A stretch of DNA of 64,000 nucleotides, from NCBI RefSeq assembly GCF_052065415.1, contig NZ_JBQHUB010000015.1, positions 5,694 to 69,693 on the forward strand, written 5' to 3'. The notes under the pieces are model-generated. The model did no database searches, had not been told where the DNA came from, and was given only the letters and a program-made list of their open reading frames with translations. Shown piece after piece: positions 18,111 through 26,361 of this stretch (position 1 is its first letter; every line of letters starts with the position of its first letter). The translations under genes and the position numbers were made by a program. This DNA is from Pseudoflavonifractor_A sp022772585 (GTDB taxonomy: Bacteria; Bacillota; Clostridia; Oscillospirales; Oscillospiraceae).

Positions 18111-19001
18111 ATGCGTAAAGAATTGGTTTGCCCCACCCTGGCGGTGGTGCTGGGGGGCGTGGGGTTTGGCCTGCGGCGGTGGGAACTGGCCACCGCGTTC
18201 GAGCCGTCCGGGCTGGTGACGCCCGGGATGCCAGCCACCATAGCGCTGGCGGTGCTGTCAGTGGCAGCCGCCGCCCTGTTCCTGCTGCTGTCCCTGGGAA
18301 AGCACGGTGATTTTCCGGGGGGATACGGCCAGGCCTTCGCCGCCGGAGGCAATGCCCTGTACATGGGCGGGATGGTGCTCTCGGCCTTCCTGCTGCTGGG
18401 GGCCGCGGGATTGAAGCTGGCGTCCCTGCCGGCGCTGTTCCGGGAGGCGGTCTATAAGGCGGCGGAGGGCCAGGGGGGCAATCCGGTGCTCTCCATGTTC
18501 CTGCCGGTGATACTGGCAGTCCTTTCCGCGGTCACTGCCATGTGCGTGCTCTCGGCGGGACAGAAGTGCTACCGGGGCCTCCCCATGGAGAAATACAGCT
18601 TCCAGGTGCTTGCTCCCGCCTATCTGCTGTGCCTTTGGCTCATCGACGCCTACCAGTCCCGTGCCGCCGACCCGGTGCTCCAGGATTATATCTATGAGCT
18701 GCTGGCCATCATCTGCGCCCTGCTGGCCGTTTATTATATGGCCAGCTTCTCGTTCGAGAAGCCCAAGACGGCCCGGACCATCTGCTTCTCCCTGCTGGCG
18801 GTCTATTTCGGCCTGACGACTCTGGCCGATGGGCACGACTGGCCCACCGTGGCCCTGTACGGCTTCGCCATCATCTATTTGCTTACCAATGTGACCGTGC
18901 TGCTTTATCAGGACGGGCGGCCCTGCCCGCCCATCCCTTCCCCGGAGGCCGGCGCTGAGACGGAAGAACATGAAACGGAGGGAAACCCCAATGAACGATA
19001 A
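18111..19001 (+). CDS. Polytopic membrane protein of unknown function, coupled to metG
   Basis: A 296-residue protein with about seven to eight hydrophobic helices and a short acidic hydrophilic C-terminus (EAGAETEEHETEGN). I recognise no family. ATG 18111 is preferred to 18102 because GAAAGGA ends right before the earlier ATG. Its last 11 bases overlap the start of metG, so the two are cotranscribed and probably translationally coupled. A TATACT extended -10 is visible at about 18048. A role in methionine metabolism cannot be inferred from the coupling alone. Confidence 0.65.
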   Translation: MRKELVCPTLAVVLGGVGFGLRRWELATAFEPSGLVTPGMPATIALAVLSVAAAALFLLLSLGKHGDFPGGYGQAFAAGGNALYMGGMVLSAFLLLGAAGLKLASLPALFREAVYKAAEGQGGNPVLSMFLPVILAVLSAVTAMCVLSAGQKCYRGLPMEKYSFQVLAPAYLLCLWLIDAYQSRAADPVLQDYIYELLAIICALLAVYYMASFSFEKPKTARTICFSLLAVYFGLTTLADGHDWPTVALYGFAIIYLLTNVTVLLYQDGRPCPPIPSPEAGAETEEHETEGNPNER

Positions 19002-20958
19002 GAAATTCTATATCACCACCCCCATCTACTACCCCTCGGACAAGCTCCACATCGGCCACACCTACTGCACGGTGGCCACCGATGCCATGGCCCGGTATAA
19101 GCGGCTGTGCGGCTATGATGTGATGTTCCTCACCGGCACCGACGAGCACGGCCAGAAGATCGAGGACAAGGCGAAAGAGGCCGGCGTCACCCCCAAGCAG
19201 TTCGTGGACAACATCGTGGAGGGCCCCCGGGGCGTGCTGGACCTGTGGAAGCTGATGAACATCTCCAACGACCGCTTCATCCGCACCACTGATGCATATC
19301 ACGAGGCCGCGGTGCAGAAGATCTTCAAGAAGCTCTACGAGCAGGGCGATATTTACAAGGGAAAGTATGTGGGCAAGTACTGCAAGCCCTGCGAGTCCTT
19401 CTGGACCGAGAGCCAGCTGGTGGACGGAAAGTGCCCCGACTGCGGCAGGGAGGTGCAGGACGCCGAGGAGGAGGCCTACTTCTTCCGCCTGTCCAAGTAT
19501 GCCGACCGCATCCTGGACCTGCTGGAGAACACCGACTTCCTGGAGCCCCGCTCCCGGGTCAATGAGATGGTGAACAACTTCATCAAGCCCGGCCTGGAGG
19601 ACCTGTGCGTCTCCCGTACCTCCTTCACCTGGGGCGTGCCGGTGGACTTCGACCCCGGCCACGTGGTCTACGTGTGGATCGACGCCCTGTCCAACTATAT
19701 CACCGCCCTGGGCTTTGACAACGACCAGTACGACGATTACAGCAAGTTCTGGCCCGCCGACGTTCACTTTGTGGGCAAGGAGATCGTCCGCTTCCACTCC
19801 ATCATCTGGCCCGCCATCCTGATGGCTCTGGGCGAGCCCCTGCCCAAGAAGGTGTTCGGCCACGGCTGGCTGCTGCTGGACGGCGGCAAGATGAGCAAGT
19901 CCAAGGGCAACGTGGTGGATCCCTACCTGCTGGCCGAGCGCTACGGCGTGGACGCCCTGCGCTTCTTCCTGCTGCGGACTTTCCCCTTCGGCTCCGACGG
20001 AAATTTCTCCAACGAGAGCCTCATCAACACCATCAACGTGGACCTGGCCAACGACCTGGGTAACCTGCTCAGCCGCACGGTATCCATGGTGGGCAAGTAC
20101 TTCGAGGGCGGCAGGCTGCCCGCGGAGCAGACCGCCGATCCCCTGGACGATGAGATCATCGCCATGGCCTCCGGCCTGCGGGACAAGTATGAGGCCGCCA
20201 TGGAGCGCTACGCCTTCCAGGACGCCCTGGCCGAGGTATTCAAGCTCATCTCCCGGGCCAACAAGTATATTGACGAGACCGCCCCCTGGGTGCTGGCCAA
20301 GGACGAGGCCAACAAGCCCCGCCTGGCCCGGGTCATGTACAACCTGCTGGAGAGCCTGCGCATCGCCGGCGTGCTGCTGACCCCCTTCATGCCCGAAAGC
20401 ATGGACAAGCTTTTTGCCCAGATCGGCGCCGGTCCGGACAGCACCACCTGGGAGAGCGCCGGACAGTGGGGCGTGCTGGCGGCCGACACGGCAGTGGCCC
20501 GGGGCGAGAACCTCTTCCCCCGCATCGACGTGCAGAAGGAGCTGGCCGCGCTGGAAGCAGCCGCCGAGGAGGCCCGGAAGGCCGCCCTCCCCGCCCTGGA
20601 GATCGAGCCCTTCACCGAGGAGCCGGTGGATTTCGACACCTTCTGCAAGAGCGACTTCCGGGTGGTGAAGGTGAAGGACTGCCAGAACGTGAAGAAGAGC
20701 ACCAAGCTGCTGAAATTCACTCTGGACGACGGCACCGGCACCGACCGGCAGATCCTCTCGGGCATCGCCATGTACTACAAGCCTGAGGAGCTCATCGGCA
20801 AGACCCTGGCCGCCATCGTCAACCTGCCCCCCCGCAAGATGATGGGCCAGGAGAGCTGCGGCATGCTCCTCTCCGCCGTCCACAGCGAGAAGGGCGAGGA
20901 ACGCCTCAACCTCATCATGCTGGACGACAAGATCCCTGCCGGCGCCAAGCTCTGCTGA
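18991..20958 (+). CDS. metG: Methionyl-tRNA synthetase
   Basis: Charges tRNA-Met with methionine. The 655-residue enzyme has the HIGH motif (KLHIGHTYC, residues 20-23), a zinc knuckle (CKPCESFWTESQLVDGKCPD, followed by C), the KMSKS motif (K300-S304), an anticodon-binding helical domain, and a C-terminal OB-fold tRNA-binding domain (DFDTFCKSDFRVVKVKDCQN, GMLLSAV). Length and order match the dimeric bacterial form. The start MNDKKFYITTPIYYPS follows GGAGGGAAA and overlaps the preceding gene by 11 bp. A strong terminator follows. Confidence 0.95.
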   Translation: MNDKKFYITTPIYYPSDKLHIGHTYCTVATDAMARYKRLCGYDVMFLTGTDEHGQKIEDKAKEAGVTPKQFVDNIVEGPRGVLDLWKLMNISNDRFIRTTDAYHEAAVQKIFKKLYEQGDIYKGKYVGKYCKPCESFWTESQLVDGKCPDCGREVQDAEEEAYFFRLSKYADRILDLLENTDFLEPRSRVNEMVNNFIKPGLEDLCVSRTSFTWGVPVDFDPGHVVYVWIDALSNYITALGFDNDQYDDYSKFWPADVHFVGKEIVRFHSIIWPAILMALGEPLPKKVFGHGWLLLDGGKMSKSKGNVVDPYLLAERYGVDALRFFLLRTFPFGSDGNFSNESLINTINVDLANDLGNLLSRTVSMVGKYFEGGRLPAEQTADPLDDEIIAMASGLRDKYEAAMERYAFQDALAEVFKLISRANKYIDETAPWVLAKDEANKPRLARVMYNLLESLRIAGVLLTPFMPESMDKLFAQIGAGPDSTTWESAGQWGVLAADTAVARGENLFPRIDVQKELAALEAAAEEARKAALPALEIEPFTEEPVDFDTFCKSDFRVVKVKDCQNVKKSTKLLKFTLDDGTGTDRQILSGIAMYYKPEELIGKTLAAIVNLPPRKMMGQESCGMLLSAVHSEKGEERLNLIMLDDKIPAGAKLC

Positions 20959-20993
20959 GCCGGGCCGCCGCAGCCACAGATTAATAAAAAGAC

Positions 20994-21032
20994 AGCGAGA
21001 CCGGAAGGGACATCCTTCCGGTCTCGCTTTTT
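20994..21032 (+). terminator. Bidirectional terminator after metG
   Basis: A 15-bp stem (20994-21008 with 21014-21028) is followed by TTTTT on + and preceded by an A-run, so it also serves the minus-strand genes that end at 21047. Confidence 0.8.
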
Positions 21033-21046
21033 CGGTTCGGCGCGCC

Positions 21047-21526
21047 TCAATCCTCCGGCTCGCCGCCGTTCTCCAGTTCCTGTTCCAGCTTCTTCCGCCG
21101 GCTCTCGGCGTAGCGGGCCGTCATCCGGTGCGCGGCGTAGGTCAGCGCGAAGATGGATACAAAAAAGACCGCCGCGCCGGCCAGGATGACCACGGGGGTC
21201 TCTCTGACCTGGGGATAGCGGTACCACATGCCGGCGCCCTGGGCCGCCGCCAGCGGGACCGCCGCTGCCAGGGATATCAGCAGGCAGTTCTTCCTGCTGG
21301 GCTTGATATAGGGGTCAAACAGCCCCTTGCGGGCCTCCAGCCAGAGCGCCAGCGCCGCCACAACCAGCAGGATGATGACCTCAGTCACCCAGTAGCCGAT
21401 GGGCAGTGCCAGAAAATAGGACTTGATGACCAGTGAGAGGGCGGCGATCCAGAACACCGCGCACAGCTCGATGCTCTTGGCCCTCAGACTCTCCTGCTCC
21501 TGACGCTCGTCATATAACCGCTTCAT
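21047..21526 (-). CDS. Four-helix membrane protein (DUF6773-like) paired with an XRE regulator
   Basis: A 159-residue protein with an N-terminal soluble stretch (MKRLYDERQEQESLRAKSIE), four hydrophobic helices and a charged C-terminal coiled coil (RRKKLEQELENGGEPED). Its size, helix pattern and position behind a small XRE gene match what I recall of DUF6773 proteins, whose function is unknown. The start has GGAGGAAC upstream and overlaps the regulator stop codon (ATGA), so the two are translationally coupled. Confidence 0.6.
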   Translation of the reverse strand: MKRLYDERQEQESLRAKSIELCAVFWIAALSLVIKSYFLALPIGYWVTEVIILLVVAALALWLEARKGLFDPYIKPSRKNCLLISLAAAVPLAAAQGAGMWYRYPQVRETPVVILAGAAVFFVSIFALTYAAHRMTARYAESRRKKLEQELENGGEPED

Positions 21527-21732
21527 GCTTGTTCCTCCTCTTCCTCCCAGAACAGTTCGTCCAGTGTTTTGCCCAGGCAACGGCAGATATTGACGCACAG
21601 ATTTAGGGAGGGATTGAATTTTCCCGCCTCAATCATACCGATGGTCTGGCGGGTCACCCCCACCATCCCGGCCAGCTGTTCCTGGGATAGGTCCATGGCC
21701 ACGCGGGCCAGCTTCATCTTTTTGTTTTTCAT
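21523..21732 (-). CDS. Small XRE-family repressor
   Basis: A 69-residue protein that is essentially one helix-turn-helix (MKLARVAMDLSQEQLAGMVG, VTRQTIGMIEAGKFNPSLNL), like YozG-type regulators. The acidic tail WEEEEEQA is encoded over the overlap with the downstream membrane-protein gene. The promoter at 21761-21789 contains the inverted repeat AGTATA-N3-TATACT over the -10, a probable site for autoregulation. The usual logic of such pairs is that the repressor controls its membrane partner. Confidence 0.8.
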   Translation of the reverse strand: MKNKKMKLARVAMDLSQEQLAGMVGVTRQTIGMIEAGKFNPSLNLCVNICRCLGKTLDELFWEEEEEQA

Positions 21733-21760
21733 ATGCGCTCACCCTGTCTTTGATGGTGCC

Positions 21761-21789
21761 AGTATACACTATACTTTTTATAATGTCAA
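21761..21789 (-). promoter_or_regulatory. Promoter and candidate operator of the XRE/membrane-protein operon
   Basis: On the minus strand TTGACA (21784-21789), 17 bp and TATACT (21761-21766) form a near-consensus promoter. AGTATACACTATACT (21761-21775) is a dyad overlapping the -10. Confidence 0.7.
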
Positions 21790-21889
21790 CTATATTTTAC
21801 TTTTTAGAAATTAAATTTTCCACACCGGGAAGGTGAGGAGGCAGGAGGACAAAAACATCCCCCGCCCGTATGGGCGGGGGATAAGGGCC

Positions 21890-23095
21890 TTACCGTGTTT
21901 TTCGCAGGGTCAGAATTTCATCCAGCAGAGCATGGGCCACCTGGTCCTTGGTCAGAAGGGGCAGTTCGGTCTCCCGGTCCGGGGCGATGAGGGTCACCCG
22001 GTTGGTGGACACGCCGAAGCCCGCGCCCTCCTCCTTCAGATTGTTGGCGGCGATCAGGTCCAGGTTCTTTTTGACCAGCTTGGCCCGGGAATTGGCCAGC
22101 ATGTCCCGGGTCTCCATGGAGAAGCCGCACAGGAGCTGGCCCGGGACCTTGTGCTCCCCCAGCCAGCCCAGAATGTCCCGGGTACGCTCCAGCCGGAGGG
22201 TGAGGTCAGCGTCATCCGATGATTTTTTGATCTTGTCCTCCGCAGCGGAGGCGGGACGGTAGTCGGCCACGGCGGCGGCTTTGATGATGATATCCTGCGC
22301 CGCGCTGCGGGAGGTCACCGCGTCAAACATCTCCTGGGCGGAGGTGATCTCCACCACCTCCATATAGGCCGGGCGCTTGAGTTCGGTGGGGCCGGTGACC
22401 AGGGTGACACGGGCGCCCCGGGCGGCGGCGGCCCGGGCGATGGCATAGCCCATCCTGCCGCTGGAGTGGTTGGTGAGATAGCGCACCGGGTCCAGGGCCT
22501 CCCGGGTGGGGCCGGCGGTGACCAGTACGTTCAGCCCCTCCATGTCCCGGGGATGGCTGAGGGCGTGCAGGACGCTCTCCAGCAGGTCCTCCGGCTCGGG
22601 CAGCTTGCCCGGCCCCACCGCGCCGCAGGCCAGGCGGCCGCTGGCGGGGGGAATGATCTCCCAGCCGTACCGGCGGAGCAGGTCCAGATTGTCCTGAGTC
22701 ACCGGGTTCTCGTACATCCGGGTATTCATGGCGGGGGCGGCCAGCTTGGGGCAGTCGCAGGCCAGAACGGTGGTGGTGAGCATATCGTCGGCGATACCGT
22801 GGGCCAGCTTGGCCAGCACATTGGCGGTGGCCGGGGCGATGAGCACCAGGTCGGCCCGGTCGGCCAGAGCGATGTGCTCCACCTGGAAGGTGTGGTTGCG
22901 GTCAAAGGTATCCACCACGGCCCGGTTGCCGGTGAGCTGCTCAAAGGTGAGGGGGGTAATGAACTCGGTGGCGTTTTGGGTCATGATGACGTGGACGTTG
23001 CAGTGCTGTTTGACCAGCGCGGAGGCCAGGGAGGCCGCTTTATAGCAGGCGATGCCGCCGGTGACCCCAAGAAGGACGGTTTTTCCCTGTAACAT
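21890..23095 (-). CDS. coaBC: Bifunctional CoaBC (phosphopantothenoylcysteine synthetase/decarboxylase)
   Basis: Catalyses two steps of coenzyme A synthesis: CTP-dependent joining of 4'-phosphopantothenate to cysteine, and flavin-dependent decarboxylation. Residues 1-180 are the CoaC flavoprotein (GVTGGIACYKAASLA, PAMNTRMYENPVTQDNL, and the PASGRLACGAVGPGKL Cys loop); the rest is CoaB (VTAGPTREALDPVRYLTNHS, SGRMGY, KIKK). ATG 23095 is chosen because GGAG lies 9 bases upstream and the -10 TATACT at 23131-23136 would leave the earlier ATG at 23119 only a few bases from the transcript end. It is divergent from the ECF/coaX operon, so the CoA genes are clustered. Confidence 0.9.
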   Translation of the reverse strand: MLQGKTVLLGVTGGIACYKAASLASALVKQHCNVHVIMTQNATEFITPLTFEQLTGNRAVVDTFDRNHTFQVEHIALADRADLVLIAPATANVLAKLAHGIADDMLTTTVLACDCPKLAAPAMNTRMYENPVTQDNLDLLRRYGWEIIPPASGRLACGAVGPGKLPEPEDLLESVLHALSHPRDMEGLNVLVTAGPTREALDPVRYLTNHSSGRMGYAIARAAAARGARVTLVTGPTELKRPAYMEVVEITSAQEMFDAVTSRSAAQDIIIKAAAVADYRPASAAEDKIKKSSDDADLTLRLERTRDILGWLGEHKVPGQLLCGFSMETRDMLANSRAKLVKKNLDLIAANNLKEEGAGFGVSTNRVTLIAPDRETELPLLTKDQVAHALLDEILTLRKTR

Positions 23096-23148
23096 GGGCG
23101 TTCGCTCCATTCCATCCATGGTTTTGTTTTAGTATAATACGCATTGTA

Positions 23149-23260
23149 ACAATGCCTGAATTCGATCAAAAGGGCCGAGAATGGCCCTTTTGATCGAATT
23201 GTGCGGCTGCTGCCGCACGAATAAACCGCAAAGAGGTTTATTCAGCAGACATTAGTATAG
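23149..23260 (+). repeat. Three-hairpin intergenic repeat, copy 2
   Basis: GCATTGTAACAATGC leads into GATCAAAAGGGC/GCCCTTTTGATC (23164-23195), GTGCGGCTGCTGCCGCAC, and AATAAACCGCAAAGAGGTTTATT, ending CAGCAGACATTAGTATA. It fills the divergent gap between coaBC and the ECF gene; the left edge abuts the coaBC -10. Confidence 0.85.
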
Positions 23261-23324
23261 CAAATTCCGGGGGATGTGTAAACCGCCAGTGGCCGGGGCA
23301 ATATGCAGACTGTAGGGTTTTTGC

Positions 23325-23353
23325 TTGCATATCACACCGGGAGCGGCTATAAT
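23325..23353 (+). promoter_or_regulatory. Promoter for ECF S component/coaX operon
   Basis: TTGCAT (23325-23330), 17 bp and TATAAT (23348-23353). The predicted transcript has a leader of about 130 nt with complementary arms (GCCTGC/GCAGGC, CCCA/TGGG) before the TTG start. Confidence 0.6.
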
Positions 23354-23491
23354 GAAAGCCGCTCAATGGCCTGCGGGATTCCGCTGTACCCACCCGGATG
23401 GGACGGCAGGCGTCCGCAAAGCGGGCCGGAGGGCACATTAAAATTTGCGCTGTATCTCCCAAAGGGAGAACGGCAGCAGGAGGTTTTACAA

Positions 23492-24166
23492 TTGAACAAC
23501 ACGCAAGGTCCCAACCGCGCCGCCCGGAGCTCGTCCATCCACGACATGGTGCTCCTGGCCCTGTTCACGGCCATCATCTTCCTGATGGCCTACACCCCCA
23601 TCGGTCTCATTGACCTGCCCCTCATCAAGGCCACCATCCTGCATGTCCCCGTCATCATCGGGGCCATCCTGCTGGGCCCCAGGAAGGGCGCGTTTCTGGG
23701 CGGGATGTTCGGACTGACCAGCCTGATCAAAAACACCATGGCCCCCAGCGCCCTGTCCTTTGCCTTTTCGCCCTTTATCCCGGTGCCCGGCACTCAGAGC
23801 GGCAGCCTCTGGGCCCTGGTGATCTGCTTTGTCCCCCGGATCCTGGTGGGTCTGGTGTCCGGTCTGGTGTACCGGGGCCTGACCCGTCTGCTGGGCAAAA
23901 AGGCCTGGAGCATGACCTTTGCCGCGGTAGCGGCCGCCATCATCGGCGCGTTCTTCATGAACACCGGACTGGTGATGGGCCTTATTTACCTGCTTTTCAA
24001 GGATGCCTACGCCACCATGAAGGATATTCCCGTGAGCGCGGTGCAGGCGGCCATCCTGGGCGTGGTGGCGGCCAACGGTATCCCCGAGGCTATTGCCGCC
24101 GCCATTCTGGTACCCGCGGTGTCCATGCCGCTGCAGAAGGCCCTGAGGCGGGGCGCGGCCCAATAA
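23492..24166 (+). CDS. ECF transporter S component, predicted pantothenate uptake
   Basis: Substrate-binding membrane subunit of an energy-coupling-factor importer. The 224-residue protein has a basic N-terminus followed by about six helices (MVLLALFTAIIFLMAYTPIG; LPLIKATILHVPVIIGAILL; GPRKGAFLGGMFGLTSLIKN), the S-component pattern for docking with EcfT. The TTG start at 23492 is chosen because AGGAGG lies 8 bases upstream. It is cotranscribed with coaX (22-bp gap) and divergent from coaBC, so pantothenate is the likely substrate. That assignment is from context; EcfA/A'/T are not in this window. Confidence 0.8.
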   Translation: MNNTQGPNRAARSSSIHDMVLLALFTAIIFLMAYTPIGLIDLPLIKATILHVPVIIGAILLGPRKGAFLGGMFGLTSLIKNTMAPSALSFAFSPFIPVPGTQSGSLWALVICFVPRILVGLVSGLVYRGLTRLLGKKAWSMTFAAVAAAIIGAFFMNTGLVMGLIYLLFKDAYATMKDIPVSAVQAAILGVVAANGIPEAIAAAILVPAVSMPLQKALRRGAAQ

Positions 24167-24188
24167 AAACCGGAGGGAGAGACCAGTC

Positions 24189-24962
24189 ATGATCCTGGCC
24201 CTGGATGTGGGAAATACCAATACCGTCATCGGCGGGTTCGAGGGGGAGGACCTCCGCCTGAGCCTGCGCATACAGAGCGACCGGAACAAGACAGCAGACG
24301 AATATGGCCTGCTGCTCCGGGGCCTGCTGGCCGGGCGGGGGGTGGATCTCTCCGCCGTGGAGGGGGGCATCATCTCCAGCGTGGTGCCTGAGCTGCGCTA
24401 TGTACTGAGCAAGGTGATGGAGCGGCTGACCGGGAAAAAATTCCTGGTGGTCAGCAATCAGATGAACCTGGGCGGCATGAAGATCCGCATGGACATCCCC
24501 ACTCAGGTGGGCGCCGACCTGCTGGTGGACGCCGCCGCCGCCCTTTCCCTCTTCAAGCCGCCCCTTGTGGTCTTTGACATGGGCACCGCCACCACCATGT
24601 CGGTGCTGGACCCCGCGGGGGATTACATCGGAGGCGTCATCATCCCCGGCCTGCGTCTTTCCATGGACGCCCTCTCCGGCCGGGCGGCCCAGCTCCCTTT
24701 CATCAACCTGGATGAGCCCCCCGCCCGCCTCATCGGCACCAACACGGTGGACTGCATGAAGGCGGGAGCCATCTACAGCAACGCCGCCATGCTGGACGGC
24801 CTGGCGGACCGGGTGGAGGAGCAATTGGGAGAGAAGGTGACGGTGGTGGCCACCGGCGGGCTTATGGGCGTGGTGGCTCCCTTCTGCAAGCGGGAGGTCC
24901 ACTACCGGGAGGACCTGCTCCTCGTCGGCCTTTTGAGGCTTTACCATCTCAATTCCAGATAG
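24189..24962 (+). CDS. coaX: Type III pantothenate kinase
   Basis: Phosphorylates pantothenate to 4'-phosphopantothenate, the first step of CoA synthesis. The 257-residue protein has the ASKHA phosphate-binding motif DVGNTNTVIGGF at residues 6-17, GADLLVDAAAAL, VFDMGTATTMSVLD, and GLRLSMDALSGRAAQLP, as expected for CoaX, which needs a monovalent cation and is not CoA-inhibited. It follows the ECF S component in one operon and ends at a strong terminator, so uptake and trapping of pantothenate would be made together. Confidence 0.95.
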   Translation: MILALDVGNTNTVIGGFEGEDLRLSLRIQSDRNKTADEYGLLLRGLLAGRGVDLSAVEGGIISSVVPELRYVLSKVMERLTGKKFLVVSNQMNLGGMKIRMDIPTQVGADLLVDAAAALSLFKPPLVVFDMGTATTMSVLDPAGDYIGGVIIPGLRLSMDALSGRAAQLPFINLDEPPARLIGTNTVDCMKAGAIYSNAAMLDGLADRVEEQLGEKVTVVATGGLMGVVAPFCKREVHYREDLLLVGLLRLYHLNSR

Positions 24963-24965
24963 CGA

Positions 24966-25001
24966 AAAAGGCTTCCCCGACCGCGGTCGGGGAAGCCTTT
25001 T
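24966..25001 (+). terminator. Bidirectional terminator after coaX
   Basis: A perfect stem of AAGGCTTCCCCGACC with its complement (about 24968-24999), flanked by A5 and T4, serves coaX and the convergent rluA-type gene. Confidence 0.8.
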
Positions 25002-25017
25002 ATATTCAGACGGGAGC

Positions 25018-25923
25018 TCAGTCCTGGGGCTTGTCTCCGCCCCGGCAAAGGCGGCGGAAGGCGGCGGGCTCTTTGGCGGAGAAGGTGCGCTCCCCGCCGG
25101 TGCGGGGGTCGGTGAGGGTCAGCTCATGGGCGTGGAGGCACAGCCGGCCCAGGGGCCGGGTGCGGGCGCCGTACTGCCGGTCCCCGGCGATGGGGTGGCC
25201 CATGTCGGCCATGTGGACCCGGATCTGGTTCTTGCGTCCGGTCTCCAGATCCACCTCCAGCAGGGCGTACCCTCCGCCGGAGGAGAGGACCTGATAGCGG
25301 GTGATGGCCTCTTTGGCGTCCCGGCCCGGAGGGCCGGAGTAGACCAGATGGGTGCGGGTCTCCCGCAGATAGGAGACGATGCGGTCCCGGGATTTTTCGG
25401 GCACACCCTCCACCAGGGCCCGGTAGCCCCGGCGCAGGACCCGGTGCTCCCAGTCCTCCTGGAAGGCCAGCTTGGTCTCCTCATTCTTGGCGAAGAGCAC
25501 CACGCCGGAGGTGTCCCGGTCCAGCCGGTGGACCACAAAGACCCGGCCGTTTTTCTCCTTCTCCCGCATGTAGTCGGTGAGGATATGGTAGGCGGTGCGG
25601 ACCTTCTCCTTCTCGTTGGCGATGGTGAGCAGGCCCGCGGGCTTGTCAATGACGATGATGTCCCGGTCCTCGTAGAGCACGGGGAAGGGCAGCTCGGCGG
25701 CGGGGGCGGCCTGCCGGGGGATGATGCCCACCTTGTCGCCGGGGACCAGGGGGTGGTCAAAGCGGGTGTAGTTCTTGCCGTTGACCCGGAACTGCCCGCC
25801 GGAGAGCATGGATTTGATGTTGTTGCGGGACTTGCCCTCCACGTGGGTGAGCAGATAGGGGAGCAAAGTGGTCTCCTCCTCCACGATCCCCACCGGGGTC
25901 AGCCGGTTCTTCTTCTCAGGCAT
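25018..25923 (-). CDS. RluA-family pseudouridine synthase
   Basis: Converts uridine to pseudouridine in rRNA and/or tRNA. The 301-residue protein has an N-terminal S4-like RNA-binding region (SRNNIKSMLSGGQFRVNGK) and the RluA catalytic core, with the active-site Asp in HRLDRDTSGVVLFAKNEETK and a KNQIRVHMADMGHPIAGDRQ motif. The exact target position cannot be told from sequence. AGGAGAACG precedes ATG 25923. It is followed upstream by the long hairpin array, so it is transcribed alone. Confidence 0.9.
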   Translation of the reverse strand: MPEKKNRLTPVGIVEEETTLLPYLLTHVEGKSRNNIKSMLSGGQFRVNGKNYTRFDHPLVPGDKVGIIPRQAAPAAELPFPVLYEDRDIIVIDKPAGLLTIANEKEKVRTAYHILTDYMREKEKNGRVFVVHRLDRDTSGVVLFAKNEETKLAFQEDWEHRVLRRGYRALVEGVPEKSRDRIVSYLRETRTHLVYSGPPGRDAKEAITRYQVLSSGGGYALLEVDLETGRKNQIRVHMADMGHPIAGDRQYGARTRPLGRLCLHAHELTLTDPRTGGERTFSAKEPAAFRRLCRGGDKPQD

Positions 25924-25961
25924 AGCGTTCTCCTCCGCCCCGGAGCCCGGGGCCTGTTTTG

Positions 25962-26284
25962 GTGCGCGGCCCTTGCCGCGCGAATAAACCGCTTTGCGGT
26001 TTGTTCAGCAGACATTATTATAATGCGTACTGAACAAAGCCGTAAGCCTTGAAAGCCAAGGCTTACAAGGCCGATCAGCTTTGTTCGGGTGCAAGGTTTT
26101 TGGGCGAAACCGCCCAAAAACCTTGCACGTTCCGATGAAGCGCTGCGGCGCTTCATCGGAAATACGCATTGTAACAATGCCTGAATTTGATCAAAAGGGC
26201 TGAGAATGGCCCTTTTGATCGAATTGTGCGGCTGCTGCCGCACGAATAAACCGCTTTGCGGTTTATTCACCAGACATTATTATA
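25962..26284 (+). repeat. Hairpin array: three-hairpin repeat copy 3, a partial copy, and three extra stem-loops
   Basis: A 323-bp non-coding stretch made almost wholly of inverted repeats: partial copy at 25962-26027 (hairpins 2 and 3); a nested hairpin GAACAAAGC/GCTTTGTTC (26032-26086) enclosing GTAAGCCTTG/CAAGGCTTAC; an 18-bp perfect stem (26089-26106 with 26111-26128, loop AAAC); a 13-bp stem (26131-26143 with 26148-26160, loop TGCG); GCATTGTAACAATGC (26166-26180); then the full repeat copy 3 (26188-26284). It lies upstream of the rluA-type gene and downstream of prmA. Confidence 0.85.
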
Positions 26285-26324
26285 TGGGATATCCGCCGCC
26301 GGCGCAAGGGGCGGTATGGGATAA

Positions 26325-26355
26325 AAAAAGGAGAGCGCGCCGCGCTCTCCTTTTC
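26325..26355 (-). terminator. Terminator after prmA
   Basis: AAAAAAAGGAGAGCGCGCCGCGCTCTCCTTTT (around 26323-26354) is a self-complementary stem; on the minus strand the T-run follows, so it ends the degV-prmA operon. Confidence 0.75.
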
Positions 26356-26361
26356 ATGCGC

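Noticed and set aside
18883..20883. Long open frame opposite metG
   Set aside because: Antisense shadow of a canonical methionyl-tRNA synthetase; composition is typical of GC-rich antisense frames.
23354..23491. Tetrahydrofolate riboswitch before the ECF gene
   Set aside because: Parts look vaguely similar but I cannot place the conserved core; left as an unassigned structured leader.
25962..26284. CRISPR array
   Set aside because: The repeats are different inverted repeats, not regularly spaced direct repeats with unique spacers, and no cas genes are present.
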